Below the pieces are notes generated by a model. That model was not told where the DNA came from. It ran no database searches and worked only from the letters and a program-made list of their open reading frames with translations. Below are positions 52,000 to 60,946 of a stretch of DNA of 64,000 nt, piece after piece; within the stretch, counting starts at the first letter, position 1, and the number at the start of each line of letters is the position of its first letter. The position numbers were made by a program, and so were the translations under genes. This DNA comes from Nocardiopsis sp. YSL2 (lineage in GTDB: Bacteria > Actinomycetota > Actinomycetes > Streptosporangiales > Streptosporangiaceae): positions 806,001 through 870,000 of the forward strand of contig NZ_JAMOAO010000001.1 of the NCBI RefSeq assembly GCF_030555055.1, read 5' to 3'.

Positions 52000-54381
52000 G
52001 TGCCACCCACCCCCCAGCCCGGCTCCCCGGCGCCCCGCACCCGCGGGCGCCCCGTCCACCGCTCCGCACGTCCCGGCCCCGACACGGGATCGGGACACGT
52101 CCTGATGCGCCGGGTGATCCGCGGCGTCCGACTCGCCCAGTACGGCCGGTTCGAGGAGACCGTCTCACTGCTCACCGACGCGCGTGCCCGGCTCCGCGGC
52201 CACCCCGTCGCCGCGTCGGCCCCGGTCGTGCCCGGCGTGCTGGCCAACCTCGGCCTGGCCCAGACCCTGTGCGGGCACTACGGACCGGCCGACGACCACC
52301 TGAGCGAGGCGCGCGCCCTGGCCCAGGAGCGACGCCTGCCGCTCATGGACCTGGTCGTCCGGCAGAACCAGGGCTGCCTGGCGCTGCACCGCGGCGACGC
52401 CGTGTCGGCCATCGGGACCTTCCTCGACCTGCGCCACCGCCTGCCCGCCGACCGCCGGGACGCCCTGCACGTCGACCTCGCCGAGGCACTGCTGGCCGAG
52501 GGCCTGGTGGAGGAGGCCGCGACCGCCCTGCACGAGGGATCGTGGAGCGACGACGGTGCGGCGGCACCCGCCACCCTGCTGGTCGAGGCGAAACTGCGTC
52601 TGCTCGACGGATCGCCGACCCGCGCGGTCGAACTCATCCGGCGCGTCCGGCGATCGAACGGCGCGGGCTCGCTCTGGCACCGCCTCGCCGTCCGCCTGGA
52701 GCACATGGCCCACCGCGCCGCCCGAGCCGCCCACCCGACCGGCCCCGCCGGGGCGATCGGTGCGCCCGCGACCATGGGTGGCGCCGACGCCCTCGCCGCA
52801 CACGGCGCCACCGGCGGCGGCGTTGGAGCCCTCGGGACGGATCCTGCGTCCGGAACGGTCGGCGCGGTCGGCGCGGTCGGCGCGGTCGGCGCGGTCGGCG
52901 CGGTCGGCGCGGTCGGCGACACCGGAGCTGCCGTGACGCGTGTGACGGCCAGTCCTGCCGGAGCCGTCGTTGCTACCGGTACGCCGGGTGCGATCGGGCC
53001 CGCCGACGGGCCGGGCGCCCTCGGCGCGGCACGGTCGGCGGCCATCCTGGAACGGGCCGGGGACGCCCTGGCGCTGCGAGCTCCCCTGGCCGCGCCCGGA
53101 GCCCCCGCCCCCGACCGCGCCGCCCACCGCGCTCTGCGGTCCCTGGTCCGGGGCCCGGTCACCGCCCCCGGAGCCTGGGCGGGCCCGGCCGCCGCGGACC
53201 CCCACGTCGTCCGGGCCGGACTGGAGCACGCGCTGCTGAACGGCGACGCGGCCACCGCCCTGGAGTGGGCGGACCTGGGCCGGGCCTGGGCGGAGCCCCT
53301 GGTCCCGGGCCCCCTCGCACCCGGCTCGGCGGCCCTGACCGCCCTGACCGAGCGCTACCGCGCCGCCCTGGCGCGGGGCAACGACCCCCGTGTAGGCGCA
53401 CGCCGCTGGGAGTCCGAGCGCTGGCGTGCCCTGTACACCTCCGGTGCGGCCGCGCGTCCGCGCCGCACCGCGGCGCCCGTCCTCCCCGCACTGGTGGAGC
53501 ACCTGGACGGCCGGGCCTTCGTGCACCTGGTGCGGGCGGCGGGGGACCTGGTCGCGCTCGTCACGACGTCCGCGGGGGTGCGGGCACGGCCCCTGGGGCC
53601 GTTCCGCCGGGCCGCGCGGGCCCTGGCCCGCTTCGCCCACGAGGCACCGCGCTCGCCCGGAGCGCCCGCGCCCGCGGGCGACGCCGTCCACGCGCTCCTG
53701 GCGCCGGTCCTGTCGCTGGTGGGCGACCGAGCTCTGGTCGTGGCCGCCGACCCCGCGCTGGGCGATCCTCCCTGGGGCATGCTTCCCGCGCTGTGCGGAC
53801 GGACGCTCTCGCTGGTCCCCACCGCCCGTTTCTGGGCCGAACGGTCCGGCCCCGCGCCGACGCCCCGCCGGGTCCTGCTCGTGGCCGGAACCGAGCCCGC
53901 CGGTGCCCGGACCGAGGTCGCCGCGCTCGCCGGCCTGCACCCCTCGGCGACGGTCCTCAGCGGCGGGTGGACCCGCCCCGAGGACGTGCTGGCGGGGTTC
54001 GCACACGCCGACCTCGTGCACCTGGCCGCGCACGGCCGCGTTCCCGACGACGCTCCGCTCCTGGCGTCCGTGGCACTGCCGCAGGGCCCCCTGCTCGCCT
54101 GCGACCTGCGGGAAGCGCACGCGGCACCGGCCGTGGTCACCCTGTCGACCTGTTGGAGCGGACGCGGCTTCGCCGCCGCGCCCGGTCTGCCGTCGGGGTT
54201 CGTGGGAGCGCTGCTGGCACGCGGTACGCGCACGGTGGTGGCCAGTCCCGTACCGGTCGACGACGCGGCGACGGACACGGCCATGCGCGCCTTCCACCGG
54301 GCGCTGGTGGCGGGGACACCGGTGCCCGAGGCGGTGGCCCTCCACCTCGGGCGGTCCGGCTTCTGCTGCTTCGGCGCCTGA
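52000..54381 (+). CDS. CHAT-domain protease with N-terminal TPR-like repeats
   Basis: The 793-residue protein has helical repeats at about 35-230 (RGVRLAQYGRFEETVSLLTDARARL, LANLGLAQTLCGHYGPADDHLSEARALAQER). A Gly/Ala/Val low-complexity linker (about 245-345) follows with six tandem V-G-A triplets. The second helical part and the CHAT caspase-like domain span about 470-793. The catalytic pair is visible: His678 in VHLAAHGRVPDD and Cys718 in VVTLSTCWSGRG. It ends with FVGALLARGTRTVVASPVPVDDAATDTAMRAFHRALVAGTPVPEAVALH. GTG 52000 was chosen for GAAAGG nine bases upstream; ATG 52105 is possible. It likely cleaves a specific protein substrate on signal, and it shares a cassette with the ECF sigma factor. 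Confidence 0.88.
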   Translation: MPPTPQPGSPAPRTRGRPVHRSARPGPDTGSGHVLMRRVIRGVRLAQYGRFEETVSLLTDARARLRGHPVAASAPVVPGVLANLGLAQTLCGHYGPADDHLSEARALAQERRLPLMDLVVRQNQGCLALHRGDAVSAIGTFLDLRHRLPADRRDALHVDLAEALLAEGLVEEAATALHEGSWSDDGAAAPATLLVEAKLRLLDGSPTRAVELIRRVRRSNGAGSLWHRLAVRLEHMAHRAARAAHPTGPAGAIGAPATMGGADALAAHGATGGGVGALGTDPASGTVGAVGAVGAVGAVGAVGAVGDTGAAVTRVTASPAGAVVATGTPGAIGPADGPGALGAARSAAILERAGDALALRAPLAAPGAPAPDRAAHRALRSLVRGPVTAPGAWAGPAAADPHVVRAGLEHALLNGDAATALEWADLGRAWAEPLVPGPLAPGSAALTALTERYRAALARGNDPRVGARRWESERWRALYTSGAAARPRRTAAPVLPALVEHLDGRAFVHLVRAAGDLVALVTTSAGVRARPLGPFRRAARALARFAHEAPRSPGAPAPAGDAVHALLAPVLSLVGDRALVVAADPALGDPPWGMLPALCGRTLSLVPTARFWAERSGPAPTPRRVLLVAGTEPAGARTEVAALAGLHPSATVLSGGWTRPEDVLAGFAHADLVHLAAHGRVPDDAPLLASVALPQGPLLACDLREAHAAPAVVTLSTCWSGRGFAAAPGLPSGFVGALLARGTRTVVASPVPVDDAATDTAMRAFHRALVAGTPVPEAVALHLGRSGFCCFGA
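52857..52918 (+). repeat. Six and eight-ninths tandem copies of a 9-bp unit (GGTCGGCGC)
   Basis: The unit GGTCGGCGC repeats perfectly six times, then 8 of 9 bases. It encodes the GAVGAV linker between the TPR-like and CHAT parts of the protease. Each unit adds exactly three residues, so copy-number change keeps the frame. Confidence 0.97.
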
Positions 54382-54407
54382 ACGCCGACACGCGGGCGGC
54401 GGGCGGG

Positions 54408-55061
54408 TTACCAGCCCCGCTCGCGCCACTCGCCCAGGCTGGGGCGCTCGGCTCCGAGCGTGGTGTCCCGGCCGTGGCCGGGGTAGATCCAGGTGTCGTC
54501 GGGCAGCGGGCCGAACACGCGCTCCTCCACGTCCCCGAGCAGGGAGCGGAAGTCGGCGTCGGAACCGGTGCGGCCGACACCGCCCGGGAAGAGGCTGTCG
54601 CCGGTGAACAGGTGGGTACGGCCCTCGGGGTCGTCGTAGCGCAGCGCGATCGACCCGGGCGTGTGTCCCCGAAGGTGGATGACGGTGAGGGAGCAGTCCC
54701 CGACCGGAACGGTGTCCCCGTGGACCACCGGCTCGTCCACGGAGACCGGCAGCTCGCCGCCGTCGTCGGGGTGGGCGACGGTACGGGCGCCGGTCTGGCC
54801 GACGACCTCGGCGAGGGCCTGCCAGTGGTCCTGGTGGCGGTGGGTGGTGACGACCCGCGTCAGGCCGTTCTCCCCGATCAGCTCCAGGACGCGGTCGGCC
54901 TCGGCCGCCGCGTCGATGAGCACGGCATCGCCGGTCGCTCTGCAGGTGAGGAGGTAGGCGTTGTTGTCCATCGGGCCGACGGCCAGCTTCGCGATCGTCA
55001 GGTGCGGTAGTTGTCGCAGGTCGGCAGGGCCGCCGACCCTCGTATCTCCGGAGTAGCTCAC
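54408..55061 (-). CDS. MBL-fold metallo-hydrolase (glyoxalase II-like)
   Basis: The 217-residue protein has the metallo-beta-lactamase metal ligands: THRHQDHW (His74, His76, Asp78, His79), a further His in LRGHTPGS, Asp in FTGDSLFPGG and His in YPGHGRDTT. The pattern fits hydroxyacylglutathione/thioester hydrolase-like enzymes. GTG 55061 gives a normal N-terminus (the frame opens further upstream but without good start signals). It is convergent with the CHAT gene and may form an operon with nothing else. Confidence 0.9.
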   Translation of the reverse strand: MSYSGDTRVGGPADLRQLPHLTIAKLAVGPMDNNAYLLTCRATGDAVLIDAAAEADRVLELIGENGLTRVVTTHRHQDHWQALAEVVGQTGARTVAHPDDGGELPVSVDEPVVHGDTVPVGDCSLTVIHLRGHTPGSIALRYDDPEGRTHLFTGDSLFPGGVGRTGSDADFRSLLGDVEERVFGPLPDDTWIYPGHGRDTTLGAERPSLGEWRERGW

Positions 55062-55185
55062 CAGACCATTGTGGCCCGACACGGGGAGCGCGTGCACCCG
55101 GGCCACACACGTCGGACGCCCGGGTCACGGGGCGTCCGACGACCACCTGCCCCCGCGCGGCGGGGTCGGCGGGGCGCGTGGCCGA

Positions 55186-56007
55186 CTACTGCGTCCAGCG
55201 CGGGGGGCGCTTCTCGAAGAACGACGCGCGCCCCTCGGCCGCGTCCTCCCCCGCGAAGAACTCCGCCGACAGCTCGCCCATCCTGGTGAACGCGTCCTTG
55301 CGCCGGTCCGGGGCGGCCAGGGCCCCGGCGCCCAGCTCGCCCAGGAGTTCCTTGGTCCGCGAGAGCGCGCGCGGCGCCGACCCCCGCAGGCCCTGGAGCA
55401 CCGCGTCGAGGGCGTGCGCCATGTCCCGGTCCGGGACGGCCTGCGTGATGAGGCCCGCCTTGGCCGCGGCCGAAGCGTCGAACAGCTCACCGGTGAGGAA
55501 GTACCGGCTCAACTGGCGCGAGTGCATGCGGGCGGACACCGGCACCGAGATGATCGCCGGGACCACCCCGATGCGCACCTCGGTGAAGGCGAACGTGGCG
55601 CTCTTGGGCGCGAGCGCGATGTCGGCGGCGGCCACCAGGCCGATCCCGCCCGCCCGTGCCGCGCCGTTGAGCACCGCGATCACCGGCTTGGGCGCGCCCA
55701 TGATCTGCTCGAAGATCTCGGGCAGCTCGGGTGCCGGCTCGACGTCCCGTCCCTCCAGAGCGGCGCCGACCTCCTTCAGGTCCGCTCCGGCGCAGAACAC
55801 CGGACCGGTGCCGGTGAGGACGACACCCCTCACCTCGTCGTCGGCCATCGCCTCGGACAGGGCCGTGGACAGCTCCGCGCGCAGCCGGGCCGACAGCGCG
55901 TTGCGGTTGTGCGGGGAGTCGAGTGTGACGGTGGCGATGGCTCGGTCGACGTCGAGACGGACCAGTGTCCGGTCTCCGGAGGGGGGCGGGGACGGGTGCT
56001 GCGTCAT
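55186..56007 (-). CDS. Enoyl-CoA hydratase/isomerase family protein
   Basis: The 273-residue protein has the crotonase fold: TVTLDSPHNRNALSARLRAEL, oxyanion-hole CAGADLKE (72-79) and GAARAGGIGLVAAADIALA, then FAFTEVRIGVVPAIISV with a Glu at the usual catalytic place; the second catalytic Glu position is not preserved. It probably hydrates or isomerises an enoyl-CoA in fatty-acid or amino-acid breakdown. A start at ATG 56007 was chosen over longer frames. Confidence 0.92.
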   Translation of the reverse strand: MTQHPSPPPSGDRTLVRLDVDRAIATVTLDSPHNRNALSARLRAELSTALSEAMADDEVRGVVLTGTGPVFCAGADLKEVGAALEGRDVEPAPELPEIFEQIMGAPKPVIAVLNGAARAGGIGLVAAADIALAPKSATFAFTEVRIGVVPAIISVPVSARMHSRQLSRYFLTGELFDASAAAKAGLITQAVPDRDMAHALDAVLQGLRGSAPRALSRTKELLGELGAGALAAPDRRKDAFTRMGELSAEFFAGEDAAEGRASFFEKRPPRWTQ

Positions 56008-56263
56008 CGCAGGCTGACACCTTTCTGCTGAATGCGCGCTCGCGCGCTCGTTCCGGGCGCGCGCACCGGCGGCACGCGACGCACCCGGCTTGTGGCCGGG
56101 TACGCCTCGTTCGTGGCGGTATACACAAAACCGATTCAACCTTAGACGGGCGGCTTGTTAAGGCACCACGGTTGCGCGGGGCCGGTTCGTTAAGACCCTG
56201 TGACGGACGGATGACCGTCTGTCACACGAGCGGACACGAACGGCGCCATCCCCCGGGCCGGGA

Positions 56264-56304
56264 GACACCGGAGGCCGGGGAGGGGTCCTCCCCGGCCCCG
56301 GTGT
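56264..56304 (-). terminator. Near-perfect hairpin after the DUF5998 gene
   Basis: ACACCGG...GGCCGGGGAGG at 56265-56283 pairs, with a small bulge, with CCTCCCCGGCCCCGGTGT at 56287-56304. It lies 15 bases after the stop of the leftward DUF5998 gene. Confidence 0.7.
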
Positions 56305-56318
56305 CGGGCTCGGCGGGC

Positions 56319-56915
56319 TCAGCGGCGGGTCGTCGCCGTGGACAGCGAGTCGGCGAAGGTCAGCATCGCCGACACGGCGTCGGCACCGTCGGCGGCTTCG
56401 CTCACGCGCAGCGTGAGCGGTTCGGCGGTGATGGACCCGGTGTAGCCGTGGTCGAGTTCGCAGGTCTCGTCCGCACAGGCGGCCGGTTCGAGGTCGATGT
56501 TGGCGACCGCGCCCCAGTTGACCGACAGGTTCACGCTCAGCACCAGCTCGCTGGGCAGGCTCCCCGGCGTGTACTGGGCCGGGTTCGGCACGACCCTGGT
56601 CAGGGCCACCGACTGGATGTTGCCGAGCTGGATGCAGTCGGTGGTCGTGGAGGCGTGCGAGGCCCCGCCCGGTTCGGTGGGCGGATGCTCGTCGGTGTGG
56701 CACACCACCAGGCGCGTCGCGGTCAACACCATCACCGTGATGTGCCGACGCATCTCCATCGCCGGATCGAAGGTCGCCTCGTGGTGAACGATGAACGCCT
56801 CGGCGGTCTCGTCTCCCAGAGCCGTGGCGACGGCGTCGATGACCAGCGCGGGGTAGTAGCCGCTCCGTTCGATCTCCAGCCGCCAGTCGGTGGACACGGC
56901 ACGTGTTTTCCTCAT
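56319..56915 (-). CDS. DUF5998 family protein
   Basis: The 198-residue protein has WRLEIERSGYYPALVIDAVATALGDETAEAFIVHHEATFDPAMEMRRHITVMVLTATRLVVCHTDEHPP and a C-terminal LDHGYTGSITAEPLTLRVSEAADGADAVSAMLTFADSLS, as in the actinobacterial DUF5998 group. No function is known; the fold may be PH-like from the beta-rich pattern. It is read in the same direction as the acetyltransferase gene that ends 68 bp upstream of it. Confidence 0.82.
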   Translation of the reverse strand: MRKTRAVSTDWRLEIERSGYYPALVIDAVATALGDETAEAFIVHHEATFDPAMEMRRHITVMVLTATRLVVCHTDEHPPTEPGGASHASTTTDCIQLGNIQSVALTRVVPNPAQYTPGSLPSELVLSVNLSVNWGAVANIDLEPAACADETCELDHGYTGSITAEPLTLRVSEAADGADAVSAMLTFADSLSTATTRR

Positions 56916-56983
56916 ACCCCTATCCTGCCTCCTTCCCGTGACACTTCGCGACCGGGATGTGAAACGGGTCGACCAGTTCCTGA

Positions 56984-59704
56984 TCAGAACGTCACCCCGC
57001 GCAGTCGCCGGGGGCCCGCGTCGGGTCGGACCTCGGGCGCCTCGCGCAGCCACATGCGGGCTCCCAGCACGTGCGCGCCGGTGGCGTTGACCAGAACCGG
57101 GTCCAGATCCACGTAGCCGATCTCGGGGAAGGCCTCCACCAGGCGCGAGACCCGGATGAGCAGCTCCTCCAACGCCTCGACGTTGGGCTGCTCGGCCAGG
57201 GAGGTGGCCCCGGCCGGCAGCCCGAACAGCAGTGGAGCGGCCCGTACGGCGTGGATCAGGTCCGCGGCGTCCATGTCCGTCAGGGGCGCCAGGCGAAAGG
57301 CCCGGTCGTCCAGCAGTTCGGCGGTCACGTCGGCCAGGCCGAAGGAGACCACGGAGCCGAAGGACTGGTTGTCGCCCGCGCGCACGACCGTGGGCACCCC
57401 GGGCGCGGCCATGCGCTGGACGACCAGCTCCGCCTCGGCGCCGAACCTGTCGTGCAGGGACAGGTAGGCGCTGCGCACGTCCTCGGGGGTGCGCAGGTCG
57501 GCCCGCACGAACGTGCCGCCGGCGCGCACCCGCAGGTCGGGGGCGTCGGCCTTGACGACCACCGGGTAGCCCAGCTCACCGGCCGCGACCACGGCCTCGT
57601 CGGCCGAGGACACCGGCAGGTCGGGGTAGGCGGCGATGCCGTAGCTGGCCAGGAGGTCGCGGGCGTCCTCGCTGGAGACCGCCGTCTCCTCGTCGTAGCG
57701 GCGCTCCCCGCCGAACCACGCGATGTCCTGTCCCGATCCCTGCGACTTGGCCAGGGCGCGGCCGATGGTGGCCCGGGCCCGGGCCCGGTCGATGTCGGGC
57801 AGTTCGGGGTGTCGGCCCGGCTTGCGGTTGCGCCACTGGGCATAGCGGGTGGCGTGGGCGAGCGCGCGCACGGCGTCCTCGGGCGCGGGGTAGGACGGCA
57901 CCGAGCCGCGCAGCGTCTCACCGTTGGCCCCGACCTGGCGGAGCACCTCGGGCAGCCCCTGGCGTGCCAGGTAGGTGGTGACGATGGGCTTGTCGGAGTC
58001 CTTGGCCCGGGCGCGCAGCACGCGGGCGACGTCGTCGCCGATCGGCTGCAGCGCCGGGACGAAGACCACCACGACCGAGTGCACGTCCTCGGCCGACAGC
58101 ATCGTCTCCAGCGCCCGGTCGAAGTCCTGCGCGGTGGCCTGGGGACCGAGGTTGACCGGCTCGTGCGGCTTGAGGCCCTGCCGGACCGCGGCGTCCTTGA
58201 CCAGCAGCTCCAGGGAATCGGAGTTGCCGATGACGCCCACCCTCGGCCCGTCGGGCAGCGGCTGGTAGGCGAACACCTGGGCGGCGTCGAACATCTGCGT
58301 GATGTCGTCGACCCGCACCACGCCCGCCTGCTGGAAGAGGGAGGTGACGGCGAAGTCGGGCAGCGCCAGCCCGCCCGCGGCGTGCCCGGTCGGGGTCGCC
58401 TGCGCCGAGCCGCCGCTGCGCACCGCCACGACCGGCTTCTGCTTGGCCAGGCGCCGCGCCAGACGGGTGAACTTGCGGGGGTTGCCCAGGGACTCCAGGT
58501 ACTGCAGGACCACCTCGGTGGCCGGATCCTCCTGCCAGTACTGGACCAGGTCGTTGCCGGACACGTCGGCGCGGTTGCCCGCGGAGACGAACGTGGACAG
58601 GCCCATGCCTCGCTCGGCGACGCGTTGCAGGATGGCCCGGCCCAGAGCGCCCGACTGGGAGAAGAAGCCGATGGGTCCGCGCGGGGGCAGGTCCGGTGAC
58701 AGGGTCGCGTTCAGCGACACCGCGGGGTCGCTGTTGGCGATGCCCAGACAGTTGGGTCCGACCACGCGCATGCCCGCGGCGCGCGCCGTGCGCACCAGCT
58801 CGTCCTGGCGGGCGCGGCCCTCGGGGCCGATCTCGCCGAAACCGGAACTGACCACGACCAGGCCGTGCACACCCTTCTCCGCGCACTGGTCCACGACCTC
58901 GGCGACCGCCTCGGCGCGCACGGCGACGACGGCCAGGTCGACCTCGTCGGGGATGTCCAGCACCGAGGGGTAGGCACGGACGCCGACGACCGCCTTGGCC
59001 TCGGGGTGCACCGGGTAGACCGGCCCCTGGAACTCGCCGGTGAGCAGGTTGCGCAGAGCGGTCTGACCGATGGTGTGCGCCGTGCGGCTCGCGCCGATGA
59101 CCGCGACCGACCTCGGGAAGAGCAGGCGGGCGATGGAGCGCGACTCCGCGCGCTGTTCGCGGGCGCGCATGACCTCGGTGGAGTCGTCGGTGGGCTGCAG
59201 GTCCAGCGTGAGCCGGATGACGCCCTCGTCGAAGGTCTGCTGCGCGGTGTATCCGGCCTCGCGGAAGACGTTGATCATCCGGCGGTTCTCCGGCAGGACG
59301 TCGGCGATGAACCGGCGTACACCGCGTTCGCGCGCGGCCGCGCCGATGTGCTCCAGGAGCACGGAGGCGAGCCCGCGGCCCTGGTGCCCGTCCTCGACGA
59401 CGAAGGCGACCTCCGCCTCCTCCGGCGCGACCTTGTCGTAGCGGACCACGGCCACGAGCGAGTCGGAGATGGTGGCCACCAGCGCGACACGGTCCTCGTA
59501 GTCGACCGAGGTGAACCGTGTGACGTCGCGGTCGGAGAGTTTGGGGTAGGGCGCGAAGAACCTGTAGTAGATCGTCTCCGGGGAGAGCCGCGAGTGGAAC
59601 TCTCGGAGCAGGTCGGCGTCGTCGGGAGTGATGGGGCGCAGGTGCGCGGTGCCTCCGTCGGTCAGGACGACGTCGGCTTCCCAGTGGTTCGGGTAGGACT
59701 GCAC
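56984..59704 (-). CDS. Bifunctional GNAT acetyltransferase / ADP-forming acyl-CoA synthetase-like protein (Pat type)
   Basis: The 906-residue protein has an N-terminal GNAT domain (about 18-175: GGTAHLRPITPDDADLLREFHSRLSPETIYYRFFAPYPKLSDRDVTRFTSVDYEDRVALVATI and the acetyl-CoA loop GHQGRGLASVLL). Next is a CoA-binding/succinyl-CoA-ligase-like part (RSVAVIGASRTAHTIGQTALRNLLTGEFQGPVYPVHP, VVGPNCLGIANSDPAVSLNATL) and a C-terminal ATP-grasp segment (ELGYPVVVKADAPDLRVRAGGTFV, VQRMAAPGVPTVVRAG). Known Pat-type enzymes acetylate acyl-CoA synthetases; the GNAT-first order is that of Streptomyces PatA. GTG 59704 was chosen because it gives the usual VQSYPNHWEADVVL start. Confidence 0.9.
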   Translation of the reverse strand: MQSYPNHWEADVVLTDGGTAHLRPITPDDADLLREFHSRLSPETIYYRFFAPYPKLSDRDVTRFTSVDYEDRVALVATISDSLVAVVRYDKVAPEEAEVAFVVEDGHQGRGLASVLLEHIGAAARERGVRRFIADVLPENRRMINVFREAGYTAQQTFDEGVIRLTLDLQPTDDSTEVMRAREQRAESRSIARLLFPRSVAVIGASRTAHTIGQTALRNLLTGEFQGPVYPVHPEAKAVVGVRAYPSVLDIPDEVDLAVVAVRAEAVAEVVDQCAEKGVHGLVVVSSGFGEIGPEGRARQDELVRTARAAGMRVVGPNCLGIANSDPAVSLNATLSPDLPPRGPIGFFSQSGALGRAILQRVAERGMGLSTFVSAGNRADVSGNDLVQYWQEDPATEVVLQYLESLGNPRKFTRLARRLAKQKPVVAVRSGGSAQATPTGHAAGGLALPDFAVTSLFQQAGVVRVDDITQMFDAAQVFAYQPLPDGPRVGVIGNSDSLELLVKDAAVRQGLKPHEPVNLGPQATAQDFDRALETMLSAEDVHSVVVVFVPALQPIGDDVARVLRARAKDSDKPIVTTYLARQGLPEVLRQVGANGETLRGSVPSYPAPEDAVRALAHATRYAQWRNRKPGRHPELPDIDRARARATIGRALAKSQGSGQDIAWFGGERRYDEETAVSSEDARDLLASYGIAAYPDLPVSSADEAVVAAGELGYPVVVKADAPDLRVRAGGTFVRADLRTPEDVRSAYLSLHDRFGAEAELVVQRMAAPGVPTVVRAGDNQSFGSVVSFGLADVTAELLDDRAFRLAPLTDMDAADLIHAVRAAPLLFGLPAGATSLAEQPNVEALEELLIRVSRLVEAFPEIGYVDLDPVLVNATGAHVLGARMWLREAPEVRPDAGPRRLRGVTF

Positions 59705-59902
59705 GACTGCGAGACTAGACGACGATGGCCCCTCGAAGGGGAACCACGGCTCTACGGGCGGGTGCACACGGGTCGGCCGCGCCCCGCCGGAACGACGTCG
59801 CGCGTGTCCATGGCGCTGTCAGTTCGTTACACGCCGCTGACGCTTCACCTGTTAACGTCGTGCTGGCATGCAAGATCTCAACCCTCGGCGGTGGTTGGCG
59901 AA

Positions 59903-60847
59903 ATGACTCGAGTGGTCGTCATCGGTGATCTGATGACCGATGCCGTCGCACGCGCGTTCCACCCTCTGGCCCGCGGCAGCGACACCCCCGCGTCGGTGAC
60001 GATGTACGGCGGCGGGTCGGGCGCGAACATCGCGTCGTGGTTGGCGGTGGAGGGCATCGAGACCACGTTCGTGGGCCGCCGCGGCTCCGACATCACCGGG
60101 CGCACCCGCGAGATGGAACTCATGGGCTACGGCCTGGACTCACGCATGGTGATGGACCCCGAGCGCCCCACGGGGACGTGCGTGGTCATGATCACCCACC
60201 GGGGCGACCGCACGATGCTGAGCGACCCGGGGGCGAACTCCCGTCTGCAGCCCGAGGACCTGCCCCGCGACGTGTTCGGCCCCGACGGGCACCTGCACGT
60301 GTCCGGCTACACGCTGATCAACGCCGACTCCCGGCGCGCCGCCCGGGTGGCGCTGCGGATGGCCCGCGAGAGCGGCATGTCCATCTCGGTGGACGGCGGC
60401 TCCCACGCCCCGCTGGAGCGCGCGGGCGCGGAGAACTTCCTGGACTGGACGCAGGGCGCCCGCCTGCTGTTCGCCAACGTCGACCAGGCCCGCGTGCTGA
60501 CCGGCCGGGACGAGCCCGAGGCCGCCGCCAAGGTACTCACCGCCTGGTTCCCCAACGTCGTGATCAAGCTCGGCGACCAGGGCGGCCTGTGGGCGTCCAA
60601 GACACGTGAGGACTGCGTGACCGCTCCCGCCGAGCCGGTGGAGCCGCGTCCGGGGTCCGTCGGCGCCGGGGACGCGTTCATCGCGGGCTTCCTGCCCGCG
60701 TGGCTGGCCGGCCGCCACCCCAAAGAGGCGCTGGGCCGCGGACACCACCTCGCCGCCCGCGCCCTGCACCAGCCCGGCGCCCGCCCGGACCTGGGCGAGG
60801 GCCAGCCGGTGCGCCGCGGAGCCCCCCGGGGCCAGCGCCTCCGCTGA
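59903..60847 (+). CDS. PfkB/ribokinase-family carbohydrate kinase
   Basis: The 314-residue kinase has VVVIGDLMTDAVARAF, the substrate-side GGGSGANIASWLAVEG and the ATP-site anion-hole motif SVGAGDAFIAGFLPAWLAG. This is the adenosine/ribokinase superfamily; the substrate is a sugar or nucleoside but is not decided. The last dozen codons and stop lie in the first copy of a 59-bp tandem duplication. The ATG at 59903 is preceded by TTGGCGAA without a strong SD. Confidence 0.92.
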   Translation: MTRVVVIGDLMTDAVARAFHPLARGSDTPASVTMYGGGSGANIASWLAVEGIETTFVGRRGSDITGRTREMELMGYGLDSRMVMDPERPTGTCVVMITHRGDRTMLSDPGANSRLQPEDLPRDVFGPDGHLHVSGYTLINADSRRAARVALRMARESGMSISVDGGSHAPLERAGAENFLDWTQGARLLFANVDQARVLTGRDEPEAAAKVLTAWFPNVVIKLGDQGGLWASKTREDCVTAPAEPVEPRPGSVGAGDAFIAGFLPAWLAGRHPKEALGRGHHLAARALHQPGARPDLGEGQPVRRGAPRGQRLR

Positions 60848-60928
60848 CCGCACGGGCCCGGGCCCTCCCCGGCCGCGGAGCCCCCCGGGGCCAGCGCCTC
60901 CGCTGACCGCACGGGCCCGGGCCCTCCC
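60812..60928 (+). repeat. 59-bp tandem duplication across the 3' end of the kinase gene
   Basis: The segment starting GCCGCGGAGCCCCCCGG at 60812 is repeated from 60871 with a period of 59 bp; 58 of 58 compared bases are identical. The first copy holds the last 11 codons and the stop; the second repeats them after the stop as untranslated DNA. Confidence 0.97.
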
Positions 60929-60946
60929 CTGGGCCGCCACGACCTC

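Noticed and set aside
52857..52918. Tandem repeat considered as a CRISPR array
   Set aside because: The units are 9 bp, directly abutting and in-frame coding; no spacers and no cas genes exist.
51732..55010. A 1092-codon rightward frame overlapping the CHAT gene and beyond
   Set aside because: Its translation is Arg/Gly/Pro-rich without domains, and it crosses the stop of the CHAT gene and the convergent hydrolase. The frame from 52000 has the TPR and CHAT motifs.
54408..55106. MBL hydrolase start at 55106
   Set aside because: The extra 15 residues are not expected in the family, and GTG 55061 gives a usual start. Neither has a good SD, so some doubt remains.
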